Of a DNA stretch of 64,000 nt, positions 1-8,327 are shown piece after piece; positions within the stretch are counted from its first letter, which is position 1, and every line of letters starts with the position of its first letter. The DNA comes from Rhodococcus sp. Leaf247. Its GTDB lineage: Bacteria; Actinomycetota; Actinomycetes; Mycobacteriales; Mycobacteriaceae. The position numbers and the translations under genes are program-made. The notes under the pieces are model-generated. The model was not told where the DNA came from, ran no database searches, and saw only the letters and a program-made list of their open reading frames with translations. The stretch is taken from positions 1,191,542-1,255,541 of the forward strand of contig NZ_LMRP01000002.1 in the NCBI RefSeq assembly GCF_001426185.1, written 5' to 3'.

Positions 1-1105
1 ACGTCGCACCCGACCCGACACTCGACGGGACCGCCACGAATCCGATGACGACCGCGCCCAGCACCATCACCGAGATGGCGCCGACCAGGATCACCGACGG
101 TCGGCGGCGCTTCATGATCAGCGGCGCGCTCAGGGACGCGGCGGCCGTCGCTATCGCAGGGATCAGGGACCACAGGCCGGCCTCGAGGGTTCCGAGGCCC
201 ATGACGAGCTGGAGATACTGCGACAGCATCAGATTGAAGCCGGTGATGATGAAGACCGAGACCAGGATGACGATCACCGCGACCGAGAAGGCCGGGGTGC
301 GGAACAGGTCGAACTCGATGACCGGGTGCGTGCTCGCGCGTTGACGTCGGACGAACCACCAGCCGACCACGAGCCCCACCGCGAGCGCGGCGGCCACCTG
401 CCAGTCGAGCCCGCTCTGCGCAGCGTGCTTGAGCGCGTACACGATTCCCAGCATGGCGACGATGGACGCTGCGACGGCGGGGAGATCGAAACGGCCCGGA
501 GCGGGGTTCTTGGCTTCGGGGAGGATCAGCGGCGCCGCGATCAGGAGAACGATCATGATGGGGATGTTGATGAGGAAGACCGAACCCCACCAGAAGTATT
601 CGAGCAGAGTGCCGGCGATGACGGGCCCGAACGATCCGCCCCCGGCGAACCCGGCGGTCCAGATGCCGATGGCAACGCCGCGCTGCACGGGATCGACGAA
701 CAGTTTGCGCAACAACGACAGTGTCGACGGGGCAAGCGTCGCACCGCCGACGCCCAGCAACACCCGGGACGCGATCAGTGCTTCGGGTGAGTGCGAGAAC
801 GCTGCGGCGACGGAGGCGATGCCGAAGACCAGCGAGCCGATCATCAGCAGCCTGCGGGTGCCGATGCGGTCACCGAGCGACCCCATCGTGACCAGGAGGC
901 CGGCCAGCATGAAGCTGTAGATGTCGAGGATCCAGAGCTGCTGCGAACTGCTCGGCTGCAGATCCTCGGTCAGGGAGGGTAGCGCCAGGTAGAGCACCGA
1001 CATGTCCATCGACACCAGCACGATCGGCACGACCAGCACCGCGAGACCCCACCACTCGCGACGCCCTGCCCGCTCGGTCGTGGTGTCGGTGTCGGTGCTG
1101 GACAT
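1..1105 (-). CDS. MFS drug exporter, DHA2 family (3' end outside window)
   Basis: An inner-membrane proton-coupled exporter of the QacA/SmvA-like 14-helix class. The visible 368 residues start at an ATG at 1105. They show a first helix with the M-D-x-S-V-x-x-x-A-L-P signature near residues 33-43, the loop motif GSLGDRIGTRR at 75-85, and about ten hydrophobic segments. The reading frame is open to base 1, so the C-terminus is missing. It is divergent from the dehydrogenase at 1203, with 97 bases between the starts. Substrate cannot be told from sequence; biocides, dyes or antibiotics are usual for the family. Confidence 0.9.
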   Translation of the reverse strand, partial: MSSTDTDTTTERAGRREWWGLAVLVVPIVLVSMDMSVLYLALPSLTEDLQPSSSQQLWILDIYSFMLAGLLVTMGSLGDRIGTRRLLMIGSLVFGIASVAAAFSHSPEALIASRVLLGVGGATLAPSTLSLLRKLFVDPVQRGVAIGIWTAGFAGGGSFGPVIAGTLLEYFWWGSVFLINIPIMIVLLIAAPLILPEAKNPAPGRFDLPAVAASIVAMLGIVYALKHAAQSGLDWQVAAALAVGLVVGWWFVRRQRASTHPVIEFDLFRTPAFSVAVIVILVSVFIITGFNLMLSQYLQLVMGLGTLEAGLWSLIPAIATAAASLSAPLIMKRRRPSVILVGAISVMVLGAVVIGFVAVPSSVGSGAT

Positions 1106-1202
1106 GCGTGGTCCGTTCTTCGGTGCGTGTGGGGTACACCTTGATGGGAACACACGGACGGGGTCGACAGAGAATCGACGTCGTCGACGAGAGGGGTCGG
1201 AC

Positions 1203-2069
1203 ATGCAGGTCGCAGTACTGGGCATCGGAACGATGGGCGCGGGCATGGCGGGGTCGCTGCTCCGCGGCGGCCACGAGGTGACCGTCTGGAATCGCAACGC
1301 CGAGAAGGCGCGGCCCCTCGAGGAACAGGGTGCGACCGTCGCGTCGGATCCGCAGTCGTGTGTCGAGGGCGCCGACGTGGTCGTCACCATGTTGTTCGAC
1401 GAAGCGGCCACGGCCGACACCGCGGAGAAGTTTCTCTCCGCCATGCGCCCCGACGCGGTGTGGCTGCAAAGCGCGACCGTCGGTCCGGCCGGGGCACGCC
1501 GCCTGGCAGACCTGGCTGCGGCGCGCGAGCGGGCTTTCGTCGACTGCCCGATGCTCGGAACCAAGGCGCCCGCGGAGTCGGGCAAGCTCACTGCCCTGAT
1601 CTCGGGATCGGCAGAGACGATCGAGACCGTCCGGCCGGCACTGGAGTCGATGACGGTGAAGACGGTGACGGCGGGCAGTGAGCCGGGTAGCGCCAGCGCC
1701 CTGAAGCTGGCCTGCAACGCCATGGTGGCCACACTGACAGCGGCCACCGCACAATCCGTGGCGATGGCCTCCGAGCTGGGCCTCGACCCGGCTCTGGTGC
1801 TCGAGGCGCTCGACGGCGGGCCGGTGAACGCGCCGTACACCCAGTCCAAGGGGAAGGCCATGATCGCCGGTGACTTCACACCGTCGTTCGGAGTCGACGG
1901 CGTGGTCAAGGACGTGAGTCTGATGATCGACGCCGTTCCTCCGCGAACCGGCCGACTGCTCGAGGCGATCCGCCGCGCGTACGTCGACGCCGGCACCTCC
2001 GGGCATGGGGCGGACGATCTGTCGGCCGTCGTCACGGCGTTCGAGGCGGATCGGGAATCTCAGGACTGA
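1203..2069 (+). CDS. NAD(P)-dependent beta-hydroxyacid dehydrogenase (3-hydroxyisobutyrate dehydrogenase family)
   Basis: A 288-residue soluble oxidoreductase expected to oxidise a beta-hydroxyacid to its semialdehyde or ketoacid, or run in reverse as a succinic-semialdehyde or glyoxylate reductase. The N-terminal Rossmann fold has GIGTMGAG at residues 7-14. The all-helical C-terminal half carries the family catalytic lysine, seen as K168 in SALKLACN. ATG 1203 is chosen because the nucleotide-binding motif follows at once and a GAGAGGGG stretch lies just upstream; the frame is open further 5' but without family character. Its substrate is not decidable here. Confidence 0.88.
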   Translation: MQVAVLGIGTMGAGMAGSLLRGGHEVTVWNRNAEKARPLEEQGATVASDPQSCVEGADVVVTMLFDEAATADTAEKFLSAMRPDAVWLQSATVGPAGARRLADLAAARERAFVDCPMLGTKAPAESGKLTALISGSAETIETVRPALESMTVKTVTAGSEPGSASALKLACNAMVATLTAATAQSVAMASELGLDPALVLEALDGGPVNAPYTQSKGKAMIAGDFTPSFGVDGVVKDVSLMIDAVPPRTGRLLEAIRRAYVDAGTSGHGADDLSAVVTAFEADRESQD

Positions 2070-2130
2070 ATCGGTACCACTCCGTACGTTGTGACCGATC
2101 ATGTCCAACAGTGCGACAAAAACACGGTCA

Positions 2131-2159
2131 TTGTCATCGACACCGACTTGTGCTGTACT
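2131..2159 (+). promoter_or_regulatory. Candidate promoter of the fused P450 gene
   Basis: TTGTCA (2131-2136) and TGTACT (2154-2159) are separated by exactly 17 bases and match the sigma-70-type boxes at 5 of 6 and 4 of 6 positions. The predicted start of transcription is near 2166, leaving a leader of about 35 bases before the ATG at 2202. This is a by-eye match only. Confidence 0.4.
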
Positions 2160-2201
2160 TCTGTCCGACAAGGAAGTCACCAGCGCAAGGCGGTTGCAGT
2201 C

Positions 2202-4592
2202 ATGAGCGTTCTCGACAGGGTCCTCGACAAAGCTCGGGCGACGGTCCCGATGGACAAGCAGGTCCAGGGCCTGCGTCTGGCGCAGAAGGCCAAGAGGCTC
2301 GTGCTGGGGGAGCGCCAACCGACGTTCGTCGAGGACGTGATCCCTGACGTCGACGGGCTGGATCTGACCGAGATCGACGTCAGCAATCCCTTCCTGTACG
2401 GCCAGGGGAAGTACGACTCCTACTTCGCCCGCCTGCGGGACGAGGCACCGGTCCACTACCAGGCCCACAGCGCATTCGGGCCGTACTGGTCGGTCACCCG
2501 GTACGCCGACATCCTCGCGGTGGACAAGGACTTCGAGACGTTCTCGGCGGAGCCGCAGATCGTCATCGGCACGCCGCCGGAGGGCCTGGACGTCGAGATG
2601 TTCATCGCGATGGACCCGCCACGTCACGATCGACAGCGTGACGCGGTGCAGGGTGTCGTGAGCCCGCGGAATCTCGAGGAGATGGAAGGCCTCATCCGCT
2701 CACGCGTGCAGGAGGTGCTCGACGAGCTCCCGGTCGACGAGCCTTTCGACTGGGTCGACAAGGTGTCCATCGAGCTGACCTCCCGGATGCTCGCGACACT
2801 TCTCGACTTCCCGTACGAGCAGCGCCGCAAGCTCGTGTACTGGACCGAACTCGCAGCTGCCAGCGCCTCGGCTACCGGGGGCTCGAACGACATGGACGAG
2901 GTCTACCGGGGAGTGGCCGACATGGCGCGCAGCTTCAGCGAGTTGTGGCACGACAAGGCCGCGCGGCTCGCGGCGGGCGAGAAGCCGGGGTACGACCTCA
3001 TCACCTTGATGCAGATGTCCGAGGACACCAAGGACTTGATCGAGCGGCCGATGGAATTTCTCGGCAACCTGACCCTGCTCATCGTGGGCGGCAACGACAC
3101 CACGCGGAACTCGATGACGGGCGGCGTGTACGCACTGAATCAGTTCCCGGATCAGTTCGATCGGCTGCGGTCGGACCACGGCCTCGTCCCGAAGCTGGTC
3201 AACGAGATCATCAGGTGGCAGACCCCGCTGGCACACATGCGTCGGATCGCGACCAAGGACACCGTGTTGAACGGCCAATTCATCCGCAAGGGCGACAAAG
3301 TTGTCATGTGGTACGCGTCGGCCAACCGTGACGAACGGACGTTCGAGAATGCCGACGACTTCGTCATCGACCGCCCGAATGCGCGCCAGCACCTGTCGTT
3401 CGGAATCGGTGTCCATCGATGCATGGGAAGCCGGCTGGCAGAGATGCAGCTCCGGATTCTCTGGGAGGAGTTGCTGGCGCGGTTCGAGGACATCGAGGTA
3501 CTCGGTGAACCCGGATACCTGCAGTCGAACTTCGTCAGGGGCTACACCGAGATGATGGTGACCCTCACACCGATCGGTCGTCCGCCCCGGTCCGGTGCCC
3601 GTCGCCGCGACCGATCCGCCGCGTCGCGCCGCGCCCCCGCTGTCACCTCGGTCGGCGAGTTCACGGCCCGGGTCGCCGGGCGCCGCGAGGTGGCCGACGG
3701 AATCGTGGAACTCACGCTCAGCGACCCGGCGGGCGCGACCTTGCCGTCCTGGACCGCCGGCGCCCATGTCGACCTCGTCCTCGACAACGGACTGGAACGG
3801 CAGTACTCGCTCTGCGGAAGCGCCACCGACACATCGTCGTGGACAGTCGCGGTTCTCCGCGAACCGAACGGCCGCGGCGGATCGGCGTACGTCCACGACA
3901 TCCTCGTGGACGGTGCCACCGTGCGAGTGCGCGGTCCGCGCAACAACTTCCGACTCCTTCCGTCGCCGCGGTACCTGTTCATCGCCGGCGGAATCGGGAT
4001 CACCCCGATCCTCCCGATGATCGACGCGGCCGAGGCGGTCGGCGCGGAATGGTCGTTGCTGTACGGCGGCAGATCCCGTGAGTCCATGGCGTTCCTCGAC
4101 CGGCTCGAAGGTGATCCGCGGGTCACGGTCTGGCCGCAGGACGACAAGGGCCTGCTCGATCTGGCGTCCGCGCTCGGCATGCCGCTGCCGGACACCCTGG
4201 TCTACGCCTGCGGTCCCGGCGCGCTGCTCGACGCCGTGGAGGAACGGTGCGCGGCATGGCCTGACGGCAGCCTCCACATCGAGCGTTTCGCAGCGAAGAA
4301 AGTCGAGCCGGCCGAGGGTGCACTCGACTCGTTCGAGGTGGAGTGTTCGCGTTCCGGCGTGACGGTGTCGGTACCTGCGGGTGTGTCCGTGTTCGACGCG
4401 GTCGAGAGAGCAGGCGTCGACGTGCTCGGGTCGTGCATGGAAGGTGTCTGCGGAACCTGCGAGGTCGACGTCCTCGCGGGCACGCCCGACCACCGGGATT
4501 CGATCCTGACCGCGTCGGAGCACGAGCGAGGCACCACGATGATGCCGTGCGTCTCACGATCACTGTCCGCGAAGCTGATCCTCGATATGTGA
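2202..4592 (+). CDS. Self-contained cytochrome P450: CYP153-like heme domain fused to PFOR-type reductase and ferredoxin
   Basis: A 796-residue single-chain monooxygenase. Residues 1-459 are a P450 close, from memory, to CYP153A alkane and fatty-acid omega-hydroxylases: I-helix GGNDTTRNS at 296-304, E335-x-x-R338, and heme-ligand Cys407 in SFGIGVHRCMG. After a basic Arg/Ser/Ala linker (about 460-483) comes a phthalate-dioxygenase-reductase module with the flavin motif R533-Q-Y-S, the nicotinamide-binding GGIGITP from 596, and a C-terminal plant-type 2Fe-2S domain with C745-x4-C750-x2-C753-x29-C783. Electrons would pass NAD(P)H to flavin to 2Fe-2S to heme. ATG 2202 matches the CYP153A N-terminus; the frame is open to 2091. 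The layout is that of CYP116B (P450RhF), but the heme domain is of another family. A TetR gene lies convergently downstream. Confidence 0.93.
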   Translation: MSVLDRVLDKARATVPMDKQVQGLRLAQKAKRLVLGERQPTFVEDVIPDVDGLDLTEIDVSNPFLYGQGKYDSYFARLRDEAPVHYQAHSAFGPYWSVTRYADILAVDKDFETFSAEPQIVIGTPPEGLDVEMFIAMDPPRHDRQRDAVQGVVSPRNLEEMEGLIRSRVQEVLDELPVDEPFDWVDKVSIELTSRMLATLLDFPYEQRRKLVYWTELAAASASATGGSNDMDEVYRGVADMARSFSELWHDKAARLAAGEKPGYDLITLMQMSEDTKDLIERPMEFLGNLTLLIVGGNDTTRNSMTGGVYALNQFPDQFDRLRSDHGLVPKLVNEIIRWQTPLAHMRRIATKDTVLNGQFIRKGDKVVMWYASANRDERTFENADDFVIDRPNARQHLSFGIGVHRCMGSRLAEMQLRILWEELLARFEDIEVLGEPGYLQSNFVRGYTEMMVTLTPIGRPPRSGARRRDRSAASRRAPAVTSVGEFTARVAGRREVADGIVELTLSDPAGATLPSWTAGAHVDLVLDNGLERQYSLCGSATDTSSWTVAVLREPNGRGGSAYVHDILVDGATVRVRGPRNNFRLLPSPRYLFIAGGIGITPILPMIDAAEAVGAEWSLLYGGRSRESMAFLDRLEGDPRVTVWPQDDKGLLDLASALGMPLPDTLVYACGPGALLDAVEERCAAWPDGSLHIERFAAKKVEPAEGALDSFEVECSRSGVTVSVPAGVSVFDAVERAGVDVLGSCMEGVCGTCEVDVLAGTPDHRDSILTASEHERGTTMMPCVSRSLSAKLILDM

Positions 4593-4602
4593 GTCTGCGT
4601 CG

Positions 4603-5154
4603 TCACACCAGGGCGGAGACGACGCGGCGGATGCGGGTGACCGCCTCGTCGATCGAGACGGTCGGCTGCAGAAGGTGACTGAGCGTGAGTCGGACCACTG
4701 TGTCCACCGTCGCCTCGGCAAGACCGCGGCTCTCGGTGATCACCTGCACCGCCTGTTCGAGCACGGCGTCGCTGCGCACGGTGAGCAGTCGGAGCAGCTC
4801 CGGGTCGTGACCCGGGGTCAGGACGGCCTTCAGCACGGTGTTGTCCTGGCCGTGTTCGAGGACGTGCCGGACTCCGGCCGACAGACCGTCGACCACCGAG
4901 TCCGGCTGGGCGTCGAAGCTGTCGAGTACCCCGGCCATGAATCGCTCGACCTCGCGAGCGACGATCGCCTCGCCCAGTTCGGTCTTGGTGCCGACCTCCT
5001 TGTAGAGGCTCTGGCGGGGGATGCCGGACCGTGTCGCTACCCGCGTCATCGACAGTCGATCCCACCCCTCCTCGACGATGATGGCGACGCCGGCGTCGAG
5101 CAGGCGCTCCCTGCGCAGAGCGCGGAGTTCGTCGTAGAAGGCGGGTGCGTTCAC
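4603..5154 (-). CDS. TetR/AcrR family transcriptional regulator
   Basis: A 183-residue one-component repressor. The N-terminal helix-turn-helix spans about residues 35-54 (LSMTRVATRSGIPRQSLYKE); the C-terminal part is the variable ligand-binding and dimer domain. It is convergent with the P450 fusion, their stops 10 bases apart, and divergent from the small monooxygenase at 5318. Either neighbour could be its target. A GTTCT-N10-AGAAC inverted repeat at 5186-5205, 32 bases upstream of its start, is a possible operator. The ligand is unknown. Confidence 0.88.
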   Translation of the reverse strand: MNAPAFYDELRALRRERLLDAGVAIIVEEGWDRLSMTRVATRSGIPRQSLYKEVGTKTELGEAIVAREVERFMAGVLDSFDAQPDSVVDGLSAGVRHVLEHGQDNTVLKAVLTPGHDPELLRLLTVRSDAVLEQAVQVITESRGLAEATVDTVVRLTLSHLLQPTVSIDEAVTRIRRVVSALV

Positions 5155-5185
5155 CGTCTCAGCCTACGACACATCGCTGCCTACT

Positions 5186-5205
5186 GTTCTTCTCGAATAC
5201 AGAAC
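5186..5205. promoter_or_regulatory. Inverted repeat in the tetR/monooxygenase intergenic region
   Basis: GTTCT (5186-5190) and AGAAC (5201-5205) form a five-base inverted repeat with a ten-base spacer between the divergent genes starting at 5154 and 5318. The placement suits an autoregulatory TetR operator, but the arms are short and chance occurrence cannot be excluded. Confidence 0.3.
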
Positions 5206-5317
5206 CGCGGTGGTTGTCCAGCTCCGTGACACTGGACGGGGGCGAATCCCGACCGCCGCGTCCCCGGTCGCCGTACGTTCGGGTGGACCGATGAGGACTA
5301 GCGGAACGAGGAACGAC

Positions 5318-5602
5318 ATGAGCGATCTACACGTGGTGGCGACGATCCCGGTGACCGAGGGATTCGACGAGGTGCTGCAGGCGATGCGTGAGTTCGCCGT
5401 CCTCACACGCGACGAGGACGGGTGCCTGGAGTACGACGTCTACACCTCGAACGCTGCGGCCGACACGATCGTGACCGTCGAGTTGTGGCGAGATCAGGCC
5501 GCGCTGGACGGGCACATGGCGTCGCCGCACATGGCCGACGTCATGGGTAAGCACGGCGCCAAGCTGGGGGCCCTCGCGATCCATCCGCTGACCCCCGCCT
5601 GA
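5318..5602 (+). CDS. Antibiotic-biosynthesis-monooxygenase (ABM/YgiN) fold protein
   Basis: A 94-residue dimeric alpha-beta barrel protein of the YgiN/ABM superfamily, which includes quinol monooxygenases and heme-degrading relatives. The fold signature is the N-terminal strand VVATIPV, the segment DEDGCLEYDVY and the later W-R-D-Q-A-A-L-D-G-H-M-A-S-P-H stretch typical of the family. ATG 5318 is preferred over the frame opening at 5210 because the fold begins there and GGAACGAGGAACG lies upstream. It ends two bases before the convergent membrane protein. Its substrate is not inferable. Confidence 0.85.
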   Translation: MSDLHVVATIPVTEGFDEVLQAMREFAVLTRDEDGCLEYDVYTSNAAADTIVTVELWRDQAALDGHMASPHMADVMGKHGAKLGALAIHPLTPA

Positions 5603-5603
5603 C

Positions 5604-7190
5604 TCAGGCGTAGCGCGGTTCGTCCCGGTACGTCGAGGCGTCGTCACCCGGTTCGGACCGCGCGACCACGGAGTACACCACTCCGGCGACCGCGAGCAGC
5701 GCGACCATGACCAGCACGGCGAGCCAGCCCGTGGAGTCCATGGAGTCGGCAGCGATGCGCTCCAGACCGGCGGCCAGCCAGCCCACGGGCGTGAACGCCG
5801 CGGCCTTGCCGAAGATCGAACTGTCGGGCGAGGACACCAGTGCCCCACCGGCCAGAACCAGCTGGACCAGCAACAGAACGAAGTTGATCGACTGTCCGAC
5901 GACGCGTCCGAAGGCCATCTGGATGGCTCCGGCCGCGGCGAGGAACGCCGCCGAGGACAGCAGCAGGAAGACGATGCCGCCGAGCAGCGAGCCGAAGCTC
6001 GGGCCGTCTCCGACGAACCAGTAGACGACACCGGCTGCCGCCGTGACGGCGACCGCTCCGATCACGGGCGCGAGACGCGCGATCCGGTCACGGCGGGTGA
6101 GCAGACGCATGAGGCTGACCGCAGCCGCGGCAGCAACCGCCACCAGCGCGGCGATCAGGTAGTAGCTGGACGTCGAGCTGCTCGAGACGACCATCGTCGT
6201 CTGCGTCCCGCCGTTGTCGTCCGTCGTCGTCGTGGTGGCCACGGCGTTCGCTGCGGGCAGCGAGGTCGTGGCCGTCTTCACGTTGGTCTGCAGGCTGGTG
6301 ACGACACCCTGGATCGGCGCGATGCCGGTCGTGAGCTGGTCCGTGCCCGCCTTCAGCTGCTTGCCGCCGTCGTCGAGCTGGACGATGCCGTCGAGAAGCT
6401 GGTTCGAGCCGGTCGCCAACTGGTTGCTGCCGTCCACTGCCGTGGCGACGCCGGTGACGAACTCGCTCGACGGATCGTCGAGCTGGAAGGCGAGCAGCGC
6501 AGCGCCGTCACGCAGCTGGTTGATCTGGGAGATCGCGTCGGGACCTATGCCCTGGCGGTTCAGCTCGGCGATCAGGTCGCGCAGCTGCCGTGCGGCATCG
6601 GTCGTGATCGGGTTGTTCAGCGTCTCGATCGTGTTGGCCACATCGGCGATCGACGAGGTGACCTTTGCCTGCTTCTCACCCAGCGCGAGCAACGGCGTCG
6701 TCAACTGGTTCACGCCGCCGCTGATCTGCGACGCACCGTCACCGAGCTGCCCCACGCCGCCCTGGAGCTGCACCAGACCTGCTGCAAGCTGGGTGTTGCC
6801 GTCGGCGAGCTGGACGGTGCCGGTCCGCGCCTGGCCCAGCCCGTCGGACAGCTGCGTCACGCCGTCGGTCAGCAGCGGCGCCGAGTCGGTGAGCTGCGTC
6901 AGGCCACCGCTGAGGAGACTGAGCGGGAGCTGCGTCTGCGACAGCGCCGAGCGCGTCTTGGCCAGCGGATCCGCTGCAGCGGCGGTGCCACCGGTCTGAT
7001 CGCCCGAGTCGGTTCCTGCGTCGCTCGAGCTGGTGGACGACGACACCGGTTGGACGTCGCGTCCGCTGAGGGAGGCGAAAAGGCCGGCGAGGATCAACGG
7101 GAGCGCGATCACCAGGATGACGATCACGGGCCGCGACAAGGTCGAGGCGAGACCGGATCGCTGAGCGCCGTGTGCAGTGGAAGAAGTCAT
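5604..7190 (-). CDS. YhgE/Pip-like membrane protein with QL-x-x-G repeat ectodomain
   Basis: A 528-residue protein with one N-terminal helix (about residues 19-43), a long extracytoplasmic region and five C-terminal helices from about 340 onward. That is the layout of YhgE/Pip phage-infection-type proteins, which include type VII accessory proteins such as EsaA. The ectodomain is made of repeated QL-x-D/x-G-x-x-QL units predicting a long helical rod or coiled coil. A Ser/Thr/Asp-rich low-complexity stretch (about residues 48-75) separates the anchor from the rod. Function is unknown; export or cell-envelope assembly is an inference from the family. Confidence 0.8.
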   Translation of the reverse strand: MTSSTAHGAQRSGLASTLSRPVIVILVIALPLILAGLFASLSGRDVQPVSSSTSSSDAGTDSGDQTGGTAAAADPLAKTRSALSQTQLPLSLLSGGLTQLTDSAPLLTDGVTQLSDGLGQARTGTVQLADGNTQLAAGLVQLQGGVGQLGDGASQISGGVNQLTTPLLALGEKQAKVTSSIADVANTIETLNNPITTDAARQLRDLIAELNRQGIGPDAISQINQLRDGAALLAFQLDDPSSEFVTGVATAVDGSNQLATGSNQLLDGIVQLDDGGKQLKAGTDQLTTGIAPIQGVVTSLQTNVKTATTSLPAANAVATTTTTDDNGGTQTTMVVSSSSTSSYYLIAALVAVAAAAAVSLMRLLTRRDRIARLAPVIGAVAVTAAAGVVYWFVGDGPSFGSLLGGIVFLLLSSAAFLAAAGAIQMAFGRVVGQSINFVLLLVQLVLAGGALVSSPDSSIFGKAAAFTPVGWLAAGLERIAADSMDSTGWLAVLVMVALLAVAGVVYSVVARSEPGDDASTYRDEPRYA

Positions 7191-7278
7191 GATGAGCCTC
7201 AGGCTAACGGGTGGACGACCGTGGTCGACACCGTGTGCGAGGCCGTCGACGCGTCCGTACTACCCGTGACCTGGCCGA

Positions 7279-7905
7279 TTAAGAAGTCGGTGAGGATTTG
7301 CCGCGGTGCCGGGGGAGCAGATCCCACACGTGCGCCGTTTCGTTGATCGACGCTACCGTACGCCTTCCGCTGCGCGAGAACAGTATTCGGGTCACCGAGC
7401 AGTAGTCGATCGGGAAGGTCAACGGCATCTGCGTGCCCAGCAGGTGGTGCAGGTAGATGTTGATCACACCGCCGTGCGCGAACGCGGCGACCGTGTCGTC
7501 GTGATCGGCATCGTCCGCGACGGTCGCGATGTCGGCCAGCACCCTCCCGGAGAAGGCGTCCGCGTCGACCGCGCTGGGGAGGTGTCCGGCCTTGATGCGC
7601 GCGAACTCGTCGGGGAACGCCTCACGTGCCTCCTCGATGGGCAGGTAGCCCGGGAAGTCACGGTCGTACTCCGCGAGCCCGTCGAACACGTCCACGGGCA
7701 GGCCGGTGTGCGCAGCGAGCGGTTCCGCGGTCTGCCTCGCCCGCAGCTGCGGGCTGCTGACGATGCGGGCTACCGGGTAGTGCAGCAGCCCCTGCGGCAC
7801 CGTGGCCGCCTGCTCGTGGCCGAGGGACGCGAGCGACGGGTCGGCGTCGGCGTCGGAACGCACGGGGAGAGCATGGCGGATCAGCAGCAGTTGCACACCG
7901 GACAC
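7279..7905 (-). CDS. Histidine phosphatase family protein
   Basis: A 208-residue member of the phosphoglycerate-mutase-like superfamily. It has LLLIRHALP with R10-H11, the Q-L-R-A-R-Q-T-A-E-P-L motif, the acid/base segment around DGLAEYD, and the second catalytic histidine in AFAHGGVINIYL. The usual RHG is RHA here, which is common in actinobacterial members and should not abolish the phosphohistidine chemistry. It is followed 5' by the MmcQ-like gene with a 12-base gap, suggesting one transcript. The substrate (sugar phosphate, nucleotide or phosphoprotein) is unknown. Confidence 0.88.
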   Translation of the reverse strand: MSGVQLLLIRHALPVRSDADADPSLASLGHEQAATVPQGLLHYPVARIVSSPQLRARQTAEPLAAHTGLPVDVFDGLAEYDRDFPGYLPIEEAREAFPDEFARIKAGHLPSAVDADAFSGRVLADIATVADDADHDDTVAAFAHGGVINIYLHHLLGTQMPLTFPIDYCSVTRILFSRSGRRTVASINETAHVWDLLPRHRGKSSPTS

Positions 7906-7917
7906 TGTCGCACGAGT

Positions 7918-8316
7918 TCAGTCACGACTGTCCAGTTCTGCCACCAGGCGCTTCGGCGCTGTCCTCCGATACGACATGTCCAGCAGCTCGGCGACCTCGT
8001 CCCAGTCCGGTCGGCCGATCGTGAGGTCGAGGCCCACCCACCCGCCGGTAGCGGTGTAGGCCGGCTCGAAGAATCGCTCGTCCCCGAGGAGGGCGGCTCG
8101 CTCGTCGGCGTCGGGAAGGATCTGCAGCGACCTGTCCCACCGGGTCGACCGGTGCTCGCCCTTCACAGTCGCCCCGTAGATCGCAAAGACCTTGACCGTG
8201 ACGAAGTTCGGGCGTCCGTGTGACACCTTCTCGCCGGCACCCGGTAGCCGGAGGGCCAGCTCGCGCACTCGACTCAGCAGGGGATCGCCGTCGTCGAATC
8301 GCACCGGATGCGCCAT
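7918..8316 (-). CDS. MmcQ/YjbR family protein
   Basis: A 132-residue protein of the MmcQ/YjbR fold, a CyaY-like domain sometimes called DNA-binding. Typical features are the LRLPGAGEKVSHGRPNFVTV region, then the strand LQILPDADERAALL, and FEPAYTATGGWVGLDL ahead of W-D-E-V-A-E-L-L. ATG 8316 is used; an upstream open stretch to 8508 overlaps the GNAT gene and lacks family similarity. It sits between the histidine phosphatase and the acetyltransferase in a minus-strand run. No molecular role is established. Confidence 0.85.
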   Translation of the reverse strand: MAHPVRFDDGDPLLSRVRELALRLPGAGEKVSHGRPNFVTVKVFAIYGATVKGEHRSTRWDRSLQILPDADERAALLGDERFFEPAYTATGGWVGLDLTIGRPDWDEVAELLDMSYRRTAPKRLVAELDSRD

Positions 8317-8327
8317 GACCGAGAAGA

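Noticed and set aside
870..2627. 585-residue minus-strand open frame
   Set aside because: It lies antisense to the dehydrogenase and the start of the P450, is rich in Arg, His and Asp with no domain pattern, and overlaps two genes with clear motifs.
2700..4523. 607-residue minus-strand open frame opposite the P450 fusion
   Set aside because: It is the complement of an established coding region and shows the low-complexity RDEV composition of high-GC shadow frames.
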